Of a stretch of 64,000 nucleotides of DNA, positions 44,271-52,633 are shown piece by piece. Position numbers and translations under genes: made by a program. The stretch is from Streptomyces sp. NBC_01210 (lineage in GTDB: Bacteria; Actinomycetota; Actinomycetes; Streptomycetales; Streptomycetaceae): NCBI RefSeq assembly GCF_036010325.1, contig NZ_CP108549.1:6882001-6946000 (forward strand). The letters are read 5' to 3'. The stretch's first letter is position 1. Each line of letters opens with the position of its first letter. Below the pieces are notes generated by a model. That model had not been told where the DNA came from, searched no databases, and worked only from the letters and a program-made list of their open reading frames with translations.

Positions 44271-44574
44271 GGTGCGCCCCCTCGTCGTGGGTCGGTGGCA
44301 CGGGGGTGTGCCGACGGTGGGTGGATCAACCCTGGAACAGGTCGTGGTATGCCACAAACAGGGCGTGATCTCGGGGTGTGCAGTCGTCCTCCCCCAGCCT
44401 TCCCTCAGAGAAACCTCAACTGGTCGCAGAATCCGGTGAATTCCTGGGGCGGGTGGTCCGGGCACTCCGCCTTACAGCCGGTTTACGCGCGTAACGGGCA
44501 GGATGGAAGCGCACAGCCAGTGCTCACACACCTGCCCTGATCACGCTTGACGGGCACAGAGGAAGGACAGCGAC
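44271..44574. other. intergenic region upstream of cutR
   Basis: 304 bases between the divergent small gene and cutR. It contains a perfect 12-base palindrome TTACGCGCGTAA at 44482-44493, about 82 bases before the cutR start. No gene is supported here. Promoter boxes could not be assigned. Confidence 0.55.
44482..44493. promoter_or_regulatory. 12-bp palindrome upstream of cutR
   Basis: TTACGCGCGTAA is a perfect palindrome in the cutR leader region. Its symmetry and distance suit an operator overlapping or upstream of the cutRS promoter. No known motif is claimed. Confidence 0.35.
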
Positions 44575-45228
44575 GTGCGCGTACTCGTCGTCGAGGACGA
44601 GCAGCTGCTCGCCGATGCGGTGGCCACCGGACTGCGCCGGGAGGCCATGGCCGTCGACGTCGTATACGACGGCGCTGCCGCTCTGGAGCGTATCGGGGTC
44701 AACGACTACGACGTGGTCGTGCTGGACCGTGACCTTCCGCTGGTTCACGGCGACGATGTCTGCCGCAAGATCGTCGAGCTGGGCATGCCCACCCGGGTGC
44801 TGATGCTGACCGCCTCCGGAGACGTCAGCGACCGCGTCGAGGGCCTCGAGCTCGGCGCGGACGACTACCTCCCCAAGCCCTTCGCCTTCAGCGAGCTCAC
44901 CGCCCGGGTGCGGGCGCTCGGCCGCCGCACGACCGTGCCGCTGCCGCCCGTCCTGGAGCGCGCCGGCATCAAGCTCGACCCCAACCGCCGTGAGGTCTTC
45001 CGCGACGGCAAGGAGATCCAGCTCGCGCCCAAGGAGTTCGCGGTGCTGGAGGTGCTGATGCGCAGCGAGGGCGCGGTCGTGTCGGCCGAGCAGCTCCTCG
45101 AGAAGGCCTGGGACGAGAACACCGACCCGTTCACCAATGTTGTCCGTGTGACGGTGATGACCCTGCGCCGCAAGCTCGGCGAGCCGCCAGTGATCGTCAC
45201 CGTGCCCGGCTCCGGCTACCGGATCTGA
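44575..45228 (+). CDS. cutR: response regulator CutR
   Basis: 217 residues, OmpR/PhoB family. The receiver has Asp7-Glu8-Asp-like acidic residues at its start, the phosphoacceptor Asp51 (VVLDRDLP) and Lys in LPKPFAFSEL; the C-terminal winged helix has VVRVTVMTLRRKLGEP. The sequence is, from memory, nearly identical to CutR of S. lividans/S. coelicolor, a regulator that affects secretion stress and antibiotic production. The GTG at 44575 has GAGGAAGGA upstream. cutS follows after four bases. Confidence 0.92.
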   Translation: MRVLVVEDEQLLADAVATGLRREAMAVDVVYDGAAALERIGVNDYDVVVLDRDLPLVHGDDVCRKIVELGMPTRVLMLTASGDVSDRVEGLELGADDYLPKPFAFSELTARVRALGRRTTVPLPPVLERAGIKLDPNRREVFRDGKEIQLAPKEFAVLEVLMRSEGAVVSAEQLLEKAWDENTDPFTNVVRVTVMTLRRKLGEPPVIVTVPGSGYRI

Positions 45229-45232
45229 CCCC

Positions 45233-46468
45233 ATGGCCACTGCCCCGGCGCCACCGCAGGCGCCTCCGAAGCCGACGTGGGATCCGCGCGATCCCGTACG
45301 CCCCTGGCTGCGTCCGACGATCCGGATACGGCTGACCCTGCTGTACGGCGGCATGTTCCTGATCGCTGGCATCCTGCTGCTCTCGATCATCTATCTCCTC
45401 GCCGCGCAGGCCATCCACCAGGGCAGTGAGCTGGCGCTGAGGGTCACAGGTGTGAACGTGACCCTCGACAGCCCCACCTGCCCGGACCTCAACGGCGTGA
45501 TCAACAACGATCAGCTCAACAGGGCGCTCAAGACCTGCATGTCCGTGCAGCGCCAGCACGCCCTGGACGACCTCCTGCGCCGCTCTCTCTTCGCCCTGCT
45601 CGGCCTCAGCATCATCGCCTTCGCCTTCGGTTACGCGATGGCGGGGCGCGTCCTCTCGCCGCTCGGCAAGATCACCCGCACCGCCCGTCAGGTGGCCGGC
45701 TCCGACCTCTCGCGGCGGATCGAGCTGGACGGCCCCGACGACGAGCTCAAGGAGCTCGCGGACACCTTCGACGAGATGCTGGACCGGCTGGAACGGGCCT
45801 TCACCGCGCAGCAGCGGTTCGTGGCCAACGCCTCGCACGAGCTCCGTACGCCCCTCGCGATCAACCGCACACTGCTGGAGGTCCACCTCTCCGACCCCGG
45901 GGTGCCCGCGGAGCTCCAGCAGCTCGGCAAGACGCTCCTGACCACCAACGAGCGCAGCGAGCAGCTGGTCGAGGGCCTGCTGCTGCTCGCGCGCAGCGAC
46001 AACCAGATCGTCGAGCGCAAACCGGTGGACCTGGCCGAGGTCGCCACGCGTGCCGTGGACCAGACCCGGGCCGAGGCCGAGGCGAACGGCGTGGAGATCC
46101 GGGGGGAGCGTGCGCCCGCCGTCGTACAGGGCAATGGCGTTCTGCTGGAGCGGATCGCCCTGAACCTGGTGCAGAACGGCGTGCGCTACAACATCCCGGA
46201 AGGCGGGTGGGTGGATGTCACCACCGAGGTCCGGCAGGGCCAGGCGGTCCTGGTGGTCTCGAACACGGGACCGGTGGTTCCCGCGTACGAGATCGACAAT
46301 CTCTTCGAGCCCTTCCGGCGCCTGCGGCAGGAGCGGACCGGCAGCGACAAGGGTGTCGGCCTGGGGCTTTCGATCGCCCGCTCGGTAGCCCGCGCCCACG
46401 GAGGCCGTATCATCGCGGAGCCTCGTGAGGGCGGTGGCCTCGTGATGCGTGTCACCCTCCCGGTCTGA
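45233..46468 (+). CDS. cutS: sensor histidine kinase CutS
   Basis: 411 residues. A Pro-rich N-terminus, a membrane segment (LTLLYGGMFLIAGILLLSII) near 35-60, an extracellular domain of about 55 residues containing two Cys (PTCPDLNG and LKTCMSVQ) that could form a redox-sensitive disulfide, and a second membrane segment (SLFALLGLSIIAFAFGYAMA) come first. Then follow HAMP, HisKA (FVANASHELRTPLAINR) and HATPase (LNLVQNGVRYN, then KGVGLGLSIARSV). It partners CutR, encoded four bases upstream. The two Cys are a plausible sensor for oxidative protein-folding stress (inference). Confidence 0.92.
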   Translation: MATAPAPPQAPPKPTWDPRDPVRPWLRPTIRIRLTLLYGGMFLIAGILLLSIIYLLAAQAIHQGSELALRVTGVNVTLDSPTCPDLNGVINNDQLNRALKTCMSVQRQHALDDLLRRSLFALLGLSIIAFAFGYAMAGRVLSPLGKITRTARQVAGSDLSRRIELDGPDDELKELADTFDEMLDRLERAFTAQQRFVANASHELRTPLAINRTLLEVHLSDPGVPAELQQLGKTLLTTNERSEQLVEGLLLLARSDNQIVERKPVDLAEVATRAVDQTRAEAEANGVEIRGERAPAVVQGNGVLLERIALNLVQNGVRYNIPEGGWVDVTTEVRQGQAVLVVSNTGPVVPAYEIDNLFEPFRRLRQERTGSDKGVGLGLSIARSVARAHGGRIIAEPREGGGLVMRVTLPV

Positions 46469-46872
46469 GATGCTGAGCGACGCGAATCGTTTCTCTCGCT
46501 TCGTTCGCTTTACGCGGAATTTTCGGGACCCGTGCCCGAGAGGTCCGTGTGGGGTCGATCACAGAGGCGAATTTCAGGCCACCTACTCTCCGTGATCAAG
46601 ACTCCTACCGGAAAGCCGGGAAAAGTCCGGGTTTCCGGGGGGTGGGATCACGGGAAGTACACGGGGTGGCGCCCGTGAAGTGCGACATTCGGACCGTGTA
46701 CGGTCCCGATCGCCACCCAACCCCAGCACTCTTGAGGGGCCCGGTTGGGTGTCGATTGAGTAACAGACCTTGATGTGAGGCAAAATCTCCGCCTCAGGTC
46801 GGGCACAAGTCCGGCCTCTCACGCGTTACGTGCGCTGAGACACCGCAGACACCCAGAGGGGGAGAGGCACAC
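46469..46872. other. intergenic region between cutS and the DUF4193 gene
   Basis: 404 bases, less GC-rich than the genes around it. Contents: GGACCG-TGTA-CGGTCC at about 46691-46706 (6-base arms); a possible hairpin CACCCAACC (46714-46722) with GGTTGGGTG (46743-46751) that could end cutRS transcription; and a strong ribosome binding site just before the next gene. No gene is supported. Confidence 0.5.
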
Positions 46873-47169
46873 ATGGCAACGGACTACGACACCCCACGCA
46901 AGACCGATGACGACGTCGACTCGGACAGCCTTGAGGAACTGAAGGCCCGCCGGAACGACAAGACGACCTCGGCCGTCGACGTCGACGAGTTCGAGCAGGC
47001 TGAAGGCCTGGAGCTGCCCGGAGCGGACCTCTCCAACGAGGAACTGTCCGTCCGCGTGCTGCCCCGGCAGGCCGACGAGTTCACCTGCATGAGCTGCTTC
47101 CTCGTGCACCACCGCAGCCAGCTGGCGCGCGAGAAGAACGGTCAGCCGATCTGCCGCGACTGCGACTGA
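46873..47169 (+). CDS. DUF4193 family zinc-ribbon protein
   Basis: 98 residues. The first 60 residues are acidic (DDDVDSDSLEELKARRND). The C-terminus carries a four-Cys zinc ribbon: Cys72, Cys75 (CMSC), Cys94, Cys97 (CRDC). The family is highly conserved and strongly expressed in actinobacteria and related to small RNA-polymerase or ribosome-associated ribbons only by shape; its role is unknown. A long GGGGGAGAGG site precedes the ATG. Downstream genes follow closely. Confidence 0.92.
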   Translation: MATDYDTPRKTDDDVDSDSLEELKARRNDKTTSAVDVDEFEQAEGLELPGADLSNEELSVRVLPRQADEFTCMSCFLVHHRSQLAREKNGQPICRDCD

Positions 47170-47182
47170 GGTCCGGCCGGCC

Positions 47183-48109
47183 GTGGCAGGCGAAACACCG
47201 CCCAGGAAGCGGCGCTTCCGGCGTCAGAAGCCGCCGGAGGCGCACCAGGGCGGTACGGGCCCGGCAGAAGGCGCCACGGCGTCTGCCGAGCACTCGGCCG
47301 CTCTGCTGCCCGACGGTGCAGGAGACGGCGAGGGGCGGGGCGTGACGGCCTCGCTCGAATCACCCGGTGCCGCGGATCAGGCGGGGCCCCCGAATAGGGC
47401 CCCACGCCTGGCCACGGTCAGGAACGGCGTCCGGAAGAGCGGCGAGGGCGCCAAAGCGGCGCTCGCGTACGTCGCCGACCGGCTCATCGAGAACGCACCA
47501 CGCATTGCGGTGCGCGATCTCGCGACGCTGCGCAAGCAGTTCCCCGGCCTCGCTCCCGAGCAGCTTGCCGACAAGCTGGTCGCGGGCGCGGCGAACGCCA
47601 CCTCCACGGTGGGTGCGGGCATCGGCGCGGCCGCGATGCTGCCCGTACCGCCCGCGATGCCCGCCGAACTGGCAACCGAGATCGTCGGCGTCGCCGCGAT
47701 CGAGCTCAAACTCATCGCCGAGCTCCACGAGGTCTACGGCATACGGCCGCCCGGCACCCTCATGGAGCGCAGCACCGCGTATCTGACCTCCTGGTCGGAG
47801 GAGCGCGGGATCCAGGTGACCAAACCGGCGACGATCAACGCCGCACTCGGCGGTCAGCTCAGGCGTGAGCTGCGGCAGCAGATCATGAAGCGCACGGTCC
47901 GCAATCTGCCGAACCTCATGCCGTTCATGGTCGGCGCGGCCGTCGGCGCAGTGATGAACCGCCGGGACACCAGAAGGCTGGCGAACCGGATTCGCAAGGA
48001 CTTGAGAAGCCGGCAGATCCCATGGGACGCGCTGCCCGCGCTGCCGCCGCTGGAACAGCCCAAGAACCCCCTTGAGACGGTGTACATCCCGAGAGAGCTC
48101 GGGCGCTGA
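47183..48109 (+). CDS. EcsC-like conserved protein
   Basis: 308 residues from a GTG at 47183, 13 bases after the DUF4193 stop. A basic, low-complexity N-terminus of about 75 residues is followed by a helical domain with glycine-rich hydrophobic stretches (VGAGIGAAAMLPVPPAMPAE, then LATEIVGVAAIELKLIAELH) and near the end LMPFMVGAAVGAVMNRRDTR. This pattern resembles the EcsC family, which is of uncertain function and likely membrane-associated. The N-terminal start is uncertain because the first 75 residues look unconserved. Same strand as the DUF4193 gene, so probably an operon. Confidence 0.7.
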   Translation: MAGETPPRKRRFRRQKPPEAHQGGTGPAEGATASAEHSAALLPDGAGDGEGRGVTASLESPGAADQAGPPNRAPRLATVRNGVRKSGEGAKAALAYVADRLIENAPRIAVRDLATLRKQFPGLAPEQLADKLVAGAANATSTVGAGIGAAAMLPVPPAMPAELATEIVGVAAIELKLIAELHEVYGIRPPGTLMERSTAYLTSWSEERGIQVTKPATINAALGGQLRRELRQQIMKRTVRNLPNLMPFMVGAAVGAVMNRRDTRRLANRIRKDLRSRQIPWDALPALPPLEQPKNPLETVYIPRELGR

Positions 48110-48123
48110 CAAGGGGTCCGCAG

Positions 48124-48582
48124 TCAGACCGGGTGAACGGCCGCGAGAGCGGCAGCCAGCGCCTTCGGGTCCCGGGTCGACAGATACAGGTACGGCGTCG
48201 GGTCGTCCGGGTCCGTGACCTCCACCCGCAGGGCGGTCGGCACATAGCTGCGCAGCAGCATGAACGCCCGGGTATCGGCCTTGTACGAGCGCCAGGCGCG
48301 CGCTTCCTCCGCGTCCAGCGCCTCGGCCTCGCCGAGCGCCGACAGCGGGATCCGCGCGTCGCCCGCGACCAGCGAGCCGGCCACCACACGGATACGGACC
48401 GAGCCGTACGAACTCACCACGACCGCCGCGACCGCGGTGGCGGCGATCAGACCTCCGAGCAGCGCCAGAGGGCCGAGCGGCAGCAGGATGAGGCCGCCCG
48501 CGACACCCACGAGCGCGGTGATGAGCCACCACGAACGGGGCGCGGTGAGACGTTCTTCGTAGTGCGGGGCGGAAGGCTGCAT
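48124..48582 (-). CDS. DUF3093 family membrane protein
   Basis: 152 residues from the ATG at 48582. The family N-terminus (PHYEERLTAPRSWWLITAL) leads into two adjoining membrane segments (ITALVGVAGGLILLPLG and LALLGGLIAATAVAAVVVSS), then a C-terminal domain with WRSYKADTRAFMLLRSYVP and PYLYLSTRDPKALAAAL. Function unknown; conserved next to dut in actinobacteria (from memory). No ribosome binding site is evident, so it may be leaderless. Divergent from the thioesterase gene with only 58 bases between. Confidence 0.85.
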   Translation of the reverse strand: MQPSAPHYEERLTAPRSWWLITALVGVAGGLILLPLGPLALLGGLIAATAVAAVVVSSYGSVRIRVVAGSLVAGDARIPLSALGEAEALDAEEARAWRSYKADTRAFMLLRSYVPTALRVEVTDPDDPTPYLYLSTRDPKALAAALAAVHPV

Positions 48583-48640
48583 GAAACCAAGCTTGGCACG
48601 GCGCGACCTGCGGGTACCCGCGCGGGTAAGGTCTGCGCCT

Positions 48641-49261
48641 GTGAGTACTGCGAAATCCCGGGGGGCGGCCCCCGGACCCTCGGCCCGCGCCGCGGCTCTG
48701 ACCCCGCCGGCCGATGCCATACCGCCGGTACGGCACCCCGACGCCCCGGCCCCAGGTGAGCTCCTCGGCTCGCACTACGAGCACTGCTTCGGCTGCGGCG
48801 AGGGCCAGTCCCACGGGCTGCACCTCGCCGCACGGGCCGGCGAAGGTGTACGTATCACCGCCGAGTTCACCGTCCAGCCCGCCCACCAGGGCGCACCCGG
48901 CCTGGCGCACGGCGGCGTCCTCGCCACGGCGCTGGACGAGACCCTCGGCTCGCTGAACTGGCTGCTGCGGGTGATCGCGGTGACCGGCCGGCTCGAGACC
49001 GATTTCGTACGGCCCGTGCCCGTGGACACCGTGCTGCATCTGCAGGCCGAGGTGACCGCAGTCGCCGGCCGCAAGATCTACTCCACCGCCGTGGGCCGGA
49101 TCGGCGGCCCCGACGGGCCCGTCGCCGTCCGTGCCGACGCACTCTTCGTCGAGGTCAAGGTCGACCACTTCATCGACAACGGCCGCCCGGAGGAGATCCA
49201 GGCAGCCATGGCCGACCCCGACCGGATCAGGCGCGCCCGCGCCTTTGAGGTGAACCCCTGA
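48641..49261 (+). CDS. PaaI-type hotdog thioesterase
   Basis: 206 residues from a GTG at 48641. A Pro/Ala-rich N-terminus of 40 residues leads to a single hotdog domain. Key features are HCFGCGEGQSHGLHL and the substrate loop GLAHGGVLATALDETLG; Asp in LDE is the usual catalytic acid. It should hydrolyse acyl-CoA thioesters. A TAAGGT box at 48627-48632 ends eight bases before the GTG, which suggests a leaderless transcript. The stop overlaps the dut ATG (TGATG). Confidence 0.87.
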   Translation: MSTAKSRGAAPGPSARAAALTPPADAIPPVRHPDAPAPGELLGSHYEHCFGCGEGQSHGLHLAARAGEGVRITAEFTVQPAHQGAPGLAHGGVLATALDETLGSLNWLLRVIAVTGRLETDFVRPVPVDTVLHLQAEVTAVAGRKIYSTAVGRIGGPDGPVAVRADALFVEVKVDHFIDNGRPEEIQAAMADPDRIRRARAFEVNP

Positions 49262-49773
49262 TGCCCAACCCTGTCGATGTCCTGATCCGCCGAGTCGACC
49301 CGGAAGTGCCGCTGCCGACATATGCGCACGCCGGCGACGCCGGAGCCGATCTGGTCACCTGTGAGGCCGCCGAACTCGCACCGGGCGAGCGGACGGTGTT
49401 GCCCACCGGAGTGTCCATCGCCCTCCCCGACGGGTACGCCGCCTTCGTGCACCCCCGTTCCGGTCTCGCAGCCCGCTGCGGAGTAGCCCTCGTGAATGCC
49501 CCGGGGACGGTGGATGCCGGGTACCGTGGGGAGATCAAGGTGATCGTGGTCAATCTCGACCCGCGCGAGAGTGTGCGGTTCGATCGGTTCGACCGGATTG
49601 CCCAACTGGTCGTCCAGCAGGTCGAGAAGGTGCGCTTCCACGAGGTGGCGGAGCTTCCCGGCTCGGCGCGGGCCGAGGGGGGCTTCGGGTCCACCGGCGG
49701 TCATGCCGCTGTGGACGGCTCAACGGGTGGGAATCGATACGCTTCGGTCGTATCCGACCGGGAAGGACAGTGA
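49261..49773 (+). CDS. dut: dUTP diphosphatase
   Basis: 170 residues. All five trimeric dUTPase motifs are seen: AGDAGADLVT (1), PRSGLAARCGV (2), NAPGTVDAGYRGEIKVI (3), RIAQLVVQQ (4) and the glycine-rich C-terminal GGFGSTGGH (5). It hydrolyses dUTP to dUMP, preventing uracil incorporation into DNA. The C-terminus carries an extra tail of about 20 residues after motif 5. The ATG overlaps the thioesterase stop; the DUF3710 gene begins two bases after the dut stop, so three genes form a tight operon. Confidence 0.95.
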   Translation: MPNPVDVLIRRVDPEVPLPTYAHAGDAGADLVTCEAAELAPGERTVLPTGVSIALPDGYAAFVHPRSGLAARCGVALVNAPGTVDAGYRGEIKVIVVNLDPRESVRFDRFDRIAQLVVQQVEKVRFHEVAELPGSARAEGGFGSTGGHAAVDGSTGGNRYASVVSDREGQ

Positions 49774-49774
49774 C

Positions 49775-50551
49775 GTGTTCGGACGTCGCAAGAAGAGTGG
49801 TTCCGCCGAGGACACGGCGGACGCAGCGGGCGAGGCCGAGCAGGTCGTCGACGAGCGCGACACGGAGTACGCCGACGAGGAAGGCGCGCCCCGCCGGGTG
49901 AACCTTCCGCCGGCGCCCCGGCCCGACGGCCCCTGGGACGTCTCCGAGGTATCCAAGCCCGGCGAGGGCCGGGTCGACCTGGGCGGTCTTTTCGTGCCCG
50001 GGGTCGACGGCATGGAGCTGCGCGTCGAGGTCGCGGGTGACGCGATTGTCGCCGCCACCGTCGTACTGCGCGACAGCGCCGTACAGCTGCAGGCCTTCGC
50101 AGCGCCCAAGAAGGAAGGCATCTGGGGCGAGGTCCGCGAGGAGATCGCCTCCGGTATCACCCAGCAGGGCGGCATCATCGACGAGGTCGAGGGCCCGCTG
50201 GGCTGGGAGCTGCGGGCCCAGGTGCCCGTACAGCTGCCGGACGGCACCGGCGGCGTGCAGCTGGTGCGCTTCATCGGCGTCGACGGGCCGCGGTGGTTCC
50301 TGCGCGGAGTGATCTCCGGGCAGGGCGCGGTGCAGCCGGAGGCCGCCGGGCTGCTGGAGCAGATCTTCCGGGACACCGTTGTCGTACGTGGCGAAGGGCC
50401 GATGGCGCCGCGCGACCCGATCGTCCTCAAGCTGCCGGAAGACGCCCAGATGGTGCCCGAGGGCGTCCAGCAGGAGGAGCAGGAAGGCTCGCGCTTCTCC
50501 GGAGGCATGGGGCAGTTGCAGCGCGGACCTGAGATCACCGAGGTGCGCTGA
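49775..50551 (+). CDS. DUF3710 family protein
   Basis: 258 residues from a GTG at 49775 (GAAGGA nine bases upstream, within the end of dut). An N-terminal basic FGRRKKSG and an acidic stretch (about 10-40) precede the conserved domain (PDGPWDVSEV, then RVDLGGLFVPGV), and GWELRAQVPVQLPDGTGGVQ lies in the centre. The family is actinobacterial and of unknown function, typically encoded after dut. The operon ends with a strong terminator. Confidence 0.9.
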   Translation: MFGRRKKSGSAEDTADAAGEAEQVVDERDTEYADEEGAPRRVNLPPAPRPDGPWDVSEVSKPGEGRVDLGGLFVPGVDGMELRVEVAGDAIVAATVVLRDSAVQLQAFAAPKKEGIWGEVREEIASGITQQGGIIDEVEGPLGWELRAQVPVQLPDGTGGVQLVRFIGVDGPRWFLRGVISGQGAVQPEAAGLLEQIFRDTVVVRGEGPMAPRDPIVLKLPEDAQMVPEGVQQEEQEGSRFSGGMGQLQRGPEITEVR

Positions 50552-50580
50552 CGCGTCGACCTGAAATCGACTCGGCCGGT

Positions 50581-50622
50581 GGGCCGTACTCCCTCGACGG
50601 GAGTACGGCCCTCCGGCCTTTT
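50581..50622 (+). terminator. terminator of the dut operon
   Basis: A perfect 13-base stem (GGGCCGTACTCCC with GGGAGTACGGCCC), loop TCGAC, followed by CTCCGGCC and a run of five T. A textbook intrinsic terminator, unusual for this GC-rich genome in having a T-tract. Confidence 0.92.
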
Positions 50623-50651
50623 TGCAGGTCAGCGCCGGGCCGGCGCCGATT

Positions 50652-50704
50652 CCGTATGGGAGTCGTCAAGGAGGGGCCGCCGGCCGTAAGGGAGCCGTCA
50701 ACGG
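50652..50704. promoter_or_regulatory. direct repeats upstream of the kdp operon
   Basis: CCGTATGGGAGTCGTCAA (50652-50669) is repeated as CCGTAAGGGAGCCGTCAA (50684-50701), 16 of 18 bases identical with starts 32 bases apart, about three helical turns. They lie 72 to 124 bases before the first kdp reading frame. A likely KdpE operator or promoter region, by inference. Confidence 0.4.
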
Positions 50705-50775
50705 TGGCTGAAAAGGCGTTGTGAGGAGGTTTCCTCAAGAGGTCCGAGAATCCGTACCTCATCTAGGAGCACACG

Positions 50776-50859
50776 ATGGCCGACGTGGCCTTCGTCGTCA
50801 CCACGCTCGCGGTTTTCGCGCTGGTGGCTCTTATCGCCAGGGGGGTGGCGAAGCTGTGA
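50776..50859 (+). CDS. 27-residue single-span membrane peptide upstream of kdpF
   Basis: A short frame (starting [20 protein letters not shown] and ending RGVAKL) encoding one membrane segment with a basic end. Its ribosome binding site (AGGAG, seven bases before the ATG) is the best in the operon. The stop TGA overlaps the kdpF GTG (GTGA), so kdpF translation is coupled to it. Its size and shape resemble KdpF itself, which suggests a second small subunit or regulator of the KdpFABC complex. It is too short for most annotation tools; I know of no described family. Confidence 0.7.
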   Translation: MADVAFVVTTLAVFALVALIARGVAKL

Positions 50860-50945
50860 CTGCCGAGAACATTGTCGGCCTGATCGTGGCCGTCGCCCTG
50901 CTGGGTTACCTCGTCCTCGCCCTTGTGTACCCGGAGAGGTTCTGA
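50856..50945 (+). CDS. kdpF: KdpF, small subunit of the potassium ATPase
   Basis: 29 residues from a GTG at 50856. The single membrane span and the ending ([18 protein letters not shown]) match KdpF proteins, where the YPERF C-terminus is typical. KdpF stabilises the KdpABC complex. It overlaps the preceding 27-residue frame by GTGA and is followed by kdpA after eight bases. Confidence 0.87.
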   Translation: MTAENIVGLIVAVALLGYLVLALVYPERF

Positions 50946-50953
50946 GCCCCGAT

Positions 50954-52633
50954 ATGAGCCCCATCCTCGCTGGTGTGCTCCAGCTGCTTGCGCTGATCGC
51001 CGCGCTGGCGCTGGCATACCGTCCGCTCGGCGACTACATGGCCCGGGTCTACTCCTCCACGAAGCATCTGCGGGTGGAAAAGTGGATCTACAAGGCCATC
51101 GGCGCCAACCCCTCGGCCGAGATGCGCTGGCCCGCCTATCTGCGCGGTGTGCTGGCCTTCTCCGCGGTCAGTGTCCTGTTCCTCTATCTGCTGCAGCGGC
51201 TGCAGGGCAGTCTGCCCGGCTCGCTGGGCTTTTCCTCGATCGACCCGGACCAGGCGTTCAACACCGCCGCGTCGTTCGTGTCGAACACCAACTGGCAGTC
51301 GTACTACGGCGAGCAGGCCATGGGCCACGTCGTGCAGACCGGCGGTCTGGCGGTGCAGAACTTCGTCTCCGCCGCGGTGGGCATCGCCATCGCGGTGGCT
51401 CTGGTGCGCGGTTTTGCCCGTTCCCGCACCGGTGAGCTGGGCAACTTCTGGGCGGACCTGGTGCGCGGCACCGTCCGCATCCTGATCCCGATCTCGGTGA
51501 TCGGCGCGATCGTGCTGGTCGCGTGCGGCGCGATCCAGAACTTCGCCGGGATCCACGAGGTCGGCCAATTCTTGAATCAGCACAGCATGGGGGGCTCGCA
51601 GCAGTGGAACGGCGGCGCAGTGGCCTCGCAGGAGGCGATCAAGGAGGTGGGTACGAACGGTGGCGGTTACTTCAACGCCAACTCGGCCCACCCCTTCGAG
51701 AACCCCAACCCGCTGTCGAACCTTTTCGAGATCTTCCTGATCCTCGTCATTCCGTTCGCGCTGACCCGCACCTTCGGCCGCATGGTCGGCAGTATCAAGC
51801 AGGGTTACGCGATCCTGGCGACGATGGCGACCATCTGGCTCGGGTTCACGGCGCTGATGATGTGGACCGAGTTCCATCACGGCGGCCCGGCGTTCGCCAT
51901 CGCGGGTGGTGCGATGGAGGGCAAGGAGACCCGGTTCGGAGTCGGCGGCTCGTCGATCTTCGCGGTGGCCACCACGCTCACCTCGACCGGTGCGGTCAAC
52001 TCCTTCCACTCCTCCTTCACCGGATTCGGTGGCGGTATCACGATGCTGGGCATGCAGCTGGGTGAGATTGCGCCCGGTGGTACCGGCTCGGGTCTCTACG
52101 GCATGCTGATCATGGCGATCATCGCGGTGTTCATCGCGGGTCTGATGGTGGGCCGTACGCCCGAGTACCTGGGCAAGAAGATCGGCACCCGTGAGATCAA
52201 GCTGGCGGCCTGCTACATCCTCATCACGCCGGCACTGGTGCTCTGCTTCACCGCCGCAGCGATGGCCCTGCCCACCCCGGTCGACTCGATGACCAACTCC
52301 GGTGCGCACGGCTTCTCCGAGATCCTCTACGCGTACACCTCGGGGGCCAACAACAACGGCAGCGCGTTTGCCGGTCTGAACGCGGACACGCAGTGGTTCA
52401 ACACCACGATCGGTCTGGCGATGCTGCTCGGCCGTTTCCTGCCGATGGTGTTCGTGCTGGCGCTGGCCGGTTCGCTCGCCGAGCAGAAGCCCGTCCCGGC
52501 GACGGCAGGCACGCTGCGGACCAACAAGCCGCTCTTCACCGGTCTCCTGGTGGGCACGATCCTGATCATCACCGGTCTGACCTACTTCCCGGCCCTGGCG
52601 CTGGGCCCGCTCGCCGAAGGGCTGGCGTCATGA
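50954..52633 (+). CDS. kdpA: KdpA, potassium-binding channel subunit
   Basis: 559 residues, about ten membrane segments. KdpA-specific signatures: [12 protein letters not shown] near the N-terminus, [18 protein letters not shown], and the selectivity-filter-like loops [20 protein letters not shown] and [17 protein letters not shown]. It conducts K+ into the Kdp P-type ATPase. The ATG at 50954 follows kdpF directly; its stop overlaps the kdpB ATG (ATGA). Confidence 0.96.
   Translation: MSPILAGVLQLLALIAALALAYRPLGDYMARVYSSTKHLRVEKWIYKAIGANPSAEMRWPAYLRGVLAFSAVSVLFLYLLQRLQGSLPGSLGFSSIDPDQAFNTAASFVSNTNWQSYYGEQAMGHVVQTGGLAVQNFVSAAVGIAIAVALVRGFARSRTGELGNFWADLVRGTVRILIPISVIGAIVLVACGAIQNFAGIHEVGQFLNQHSMGGSQQWNGGAVASQEAIKEVGTNGGGYFNANSAHPFENPNPLSNLFEIFLILVIPFALTRTFGRMVGSIKQGYAILATMATIWLGFTALMMWTEFHHGGPAFAIAGGAMEGKETRFGVGGSSIFAVATTLTSTGAVNSFHSSFTGFGGGITMLGMQLGEIAPGGTGSGLYGMLIMAIIAVFIAGLMVGRTPEYLGKKIGTREIKLAACYILITPALVLCFTAAAMALPTPVDSMTNSGAHGFSEILYAYTSGANNNGSAFAGLNADTQWFNTTIGLAMLLGRFLPMVFVLALAGSLAEQKPVPATAGTLRTNKPLFTGLLVGTILIITGLTYFPALALGPLAEGLAS

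Noticed and set aside
44575..46468. Naming the pair CseB/CseC or AfsQ1/Q2
   Set aside because: No sigma-E or lipoprotein gene is adjacent, and the regulator sequence matches CutR as I remember it.
46549..46773. A 74-codon frame in the cutS-DUF4193 gap
   Set aside because: Codon bias unlike neighbouring genes, and it covers inverted repeats that look regulatory.
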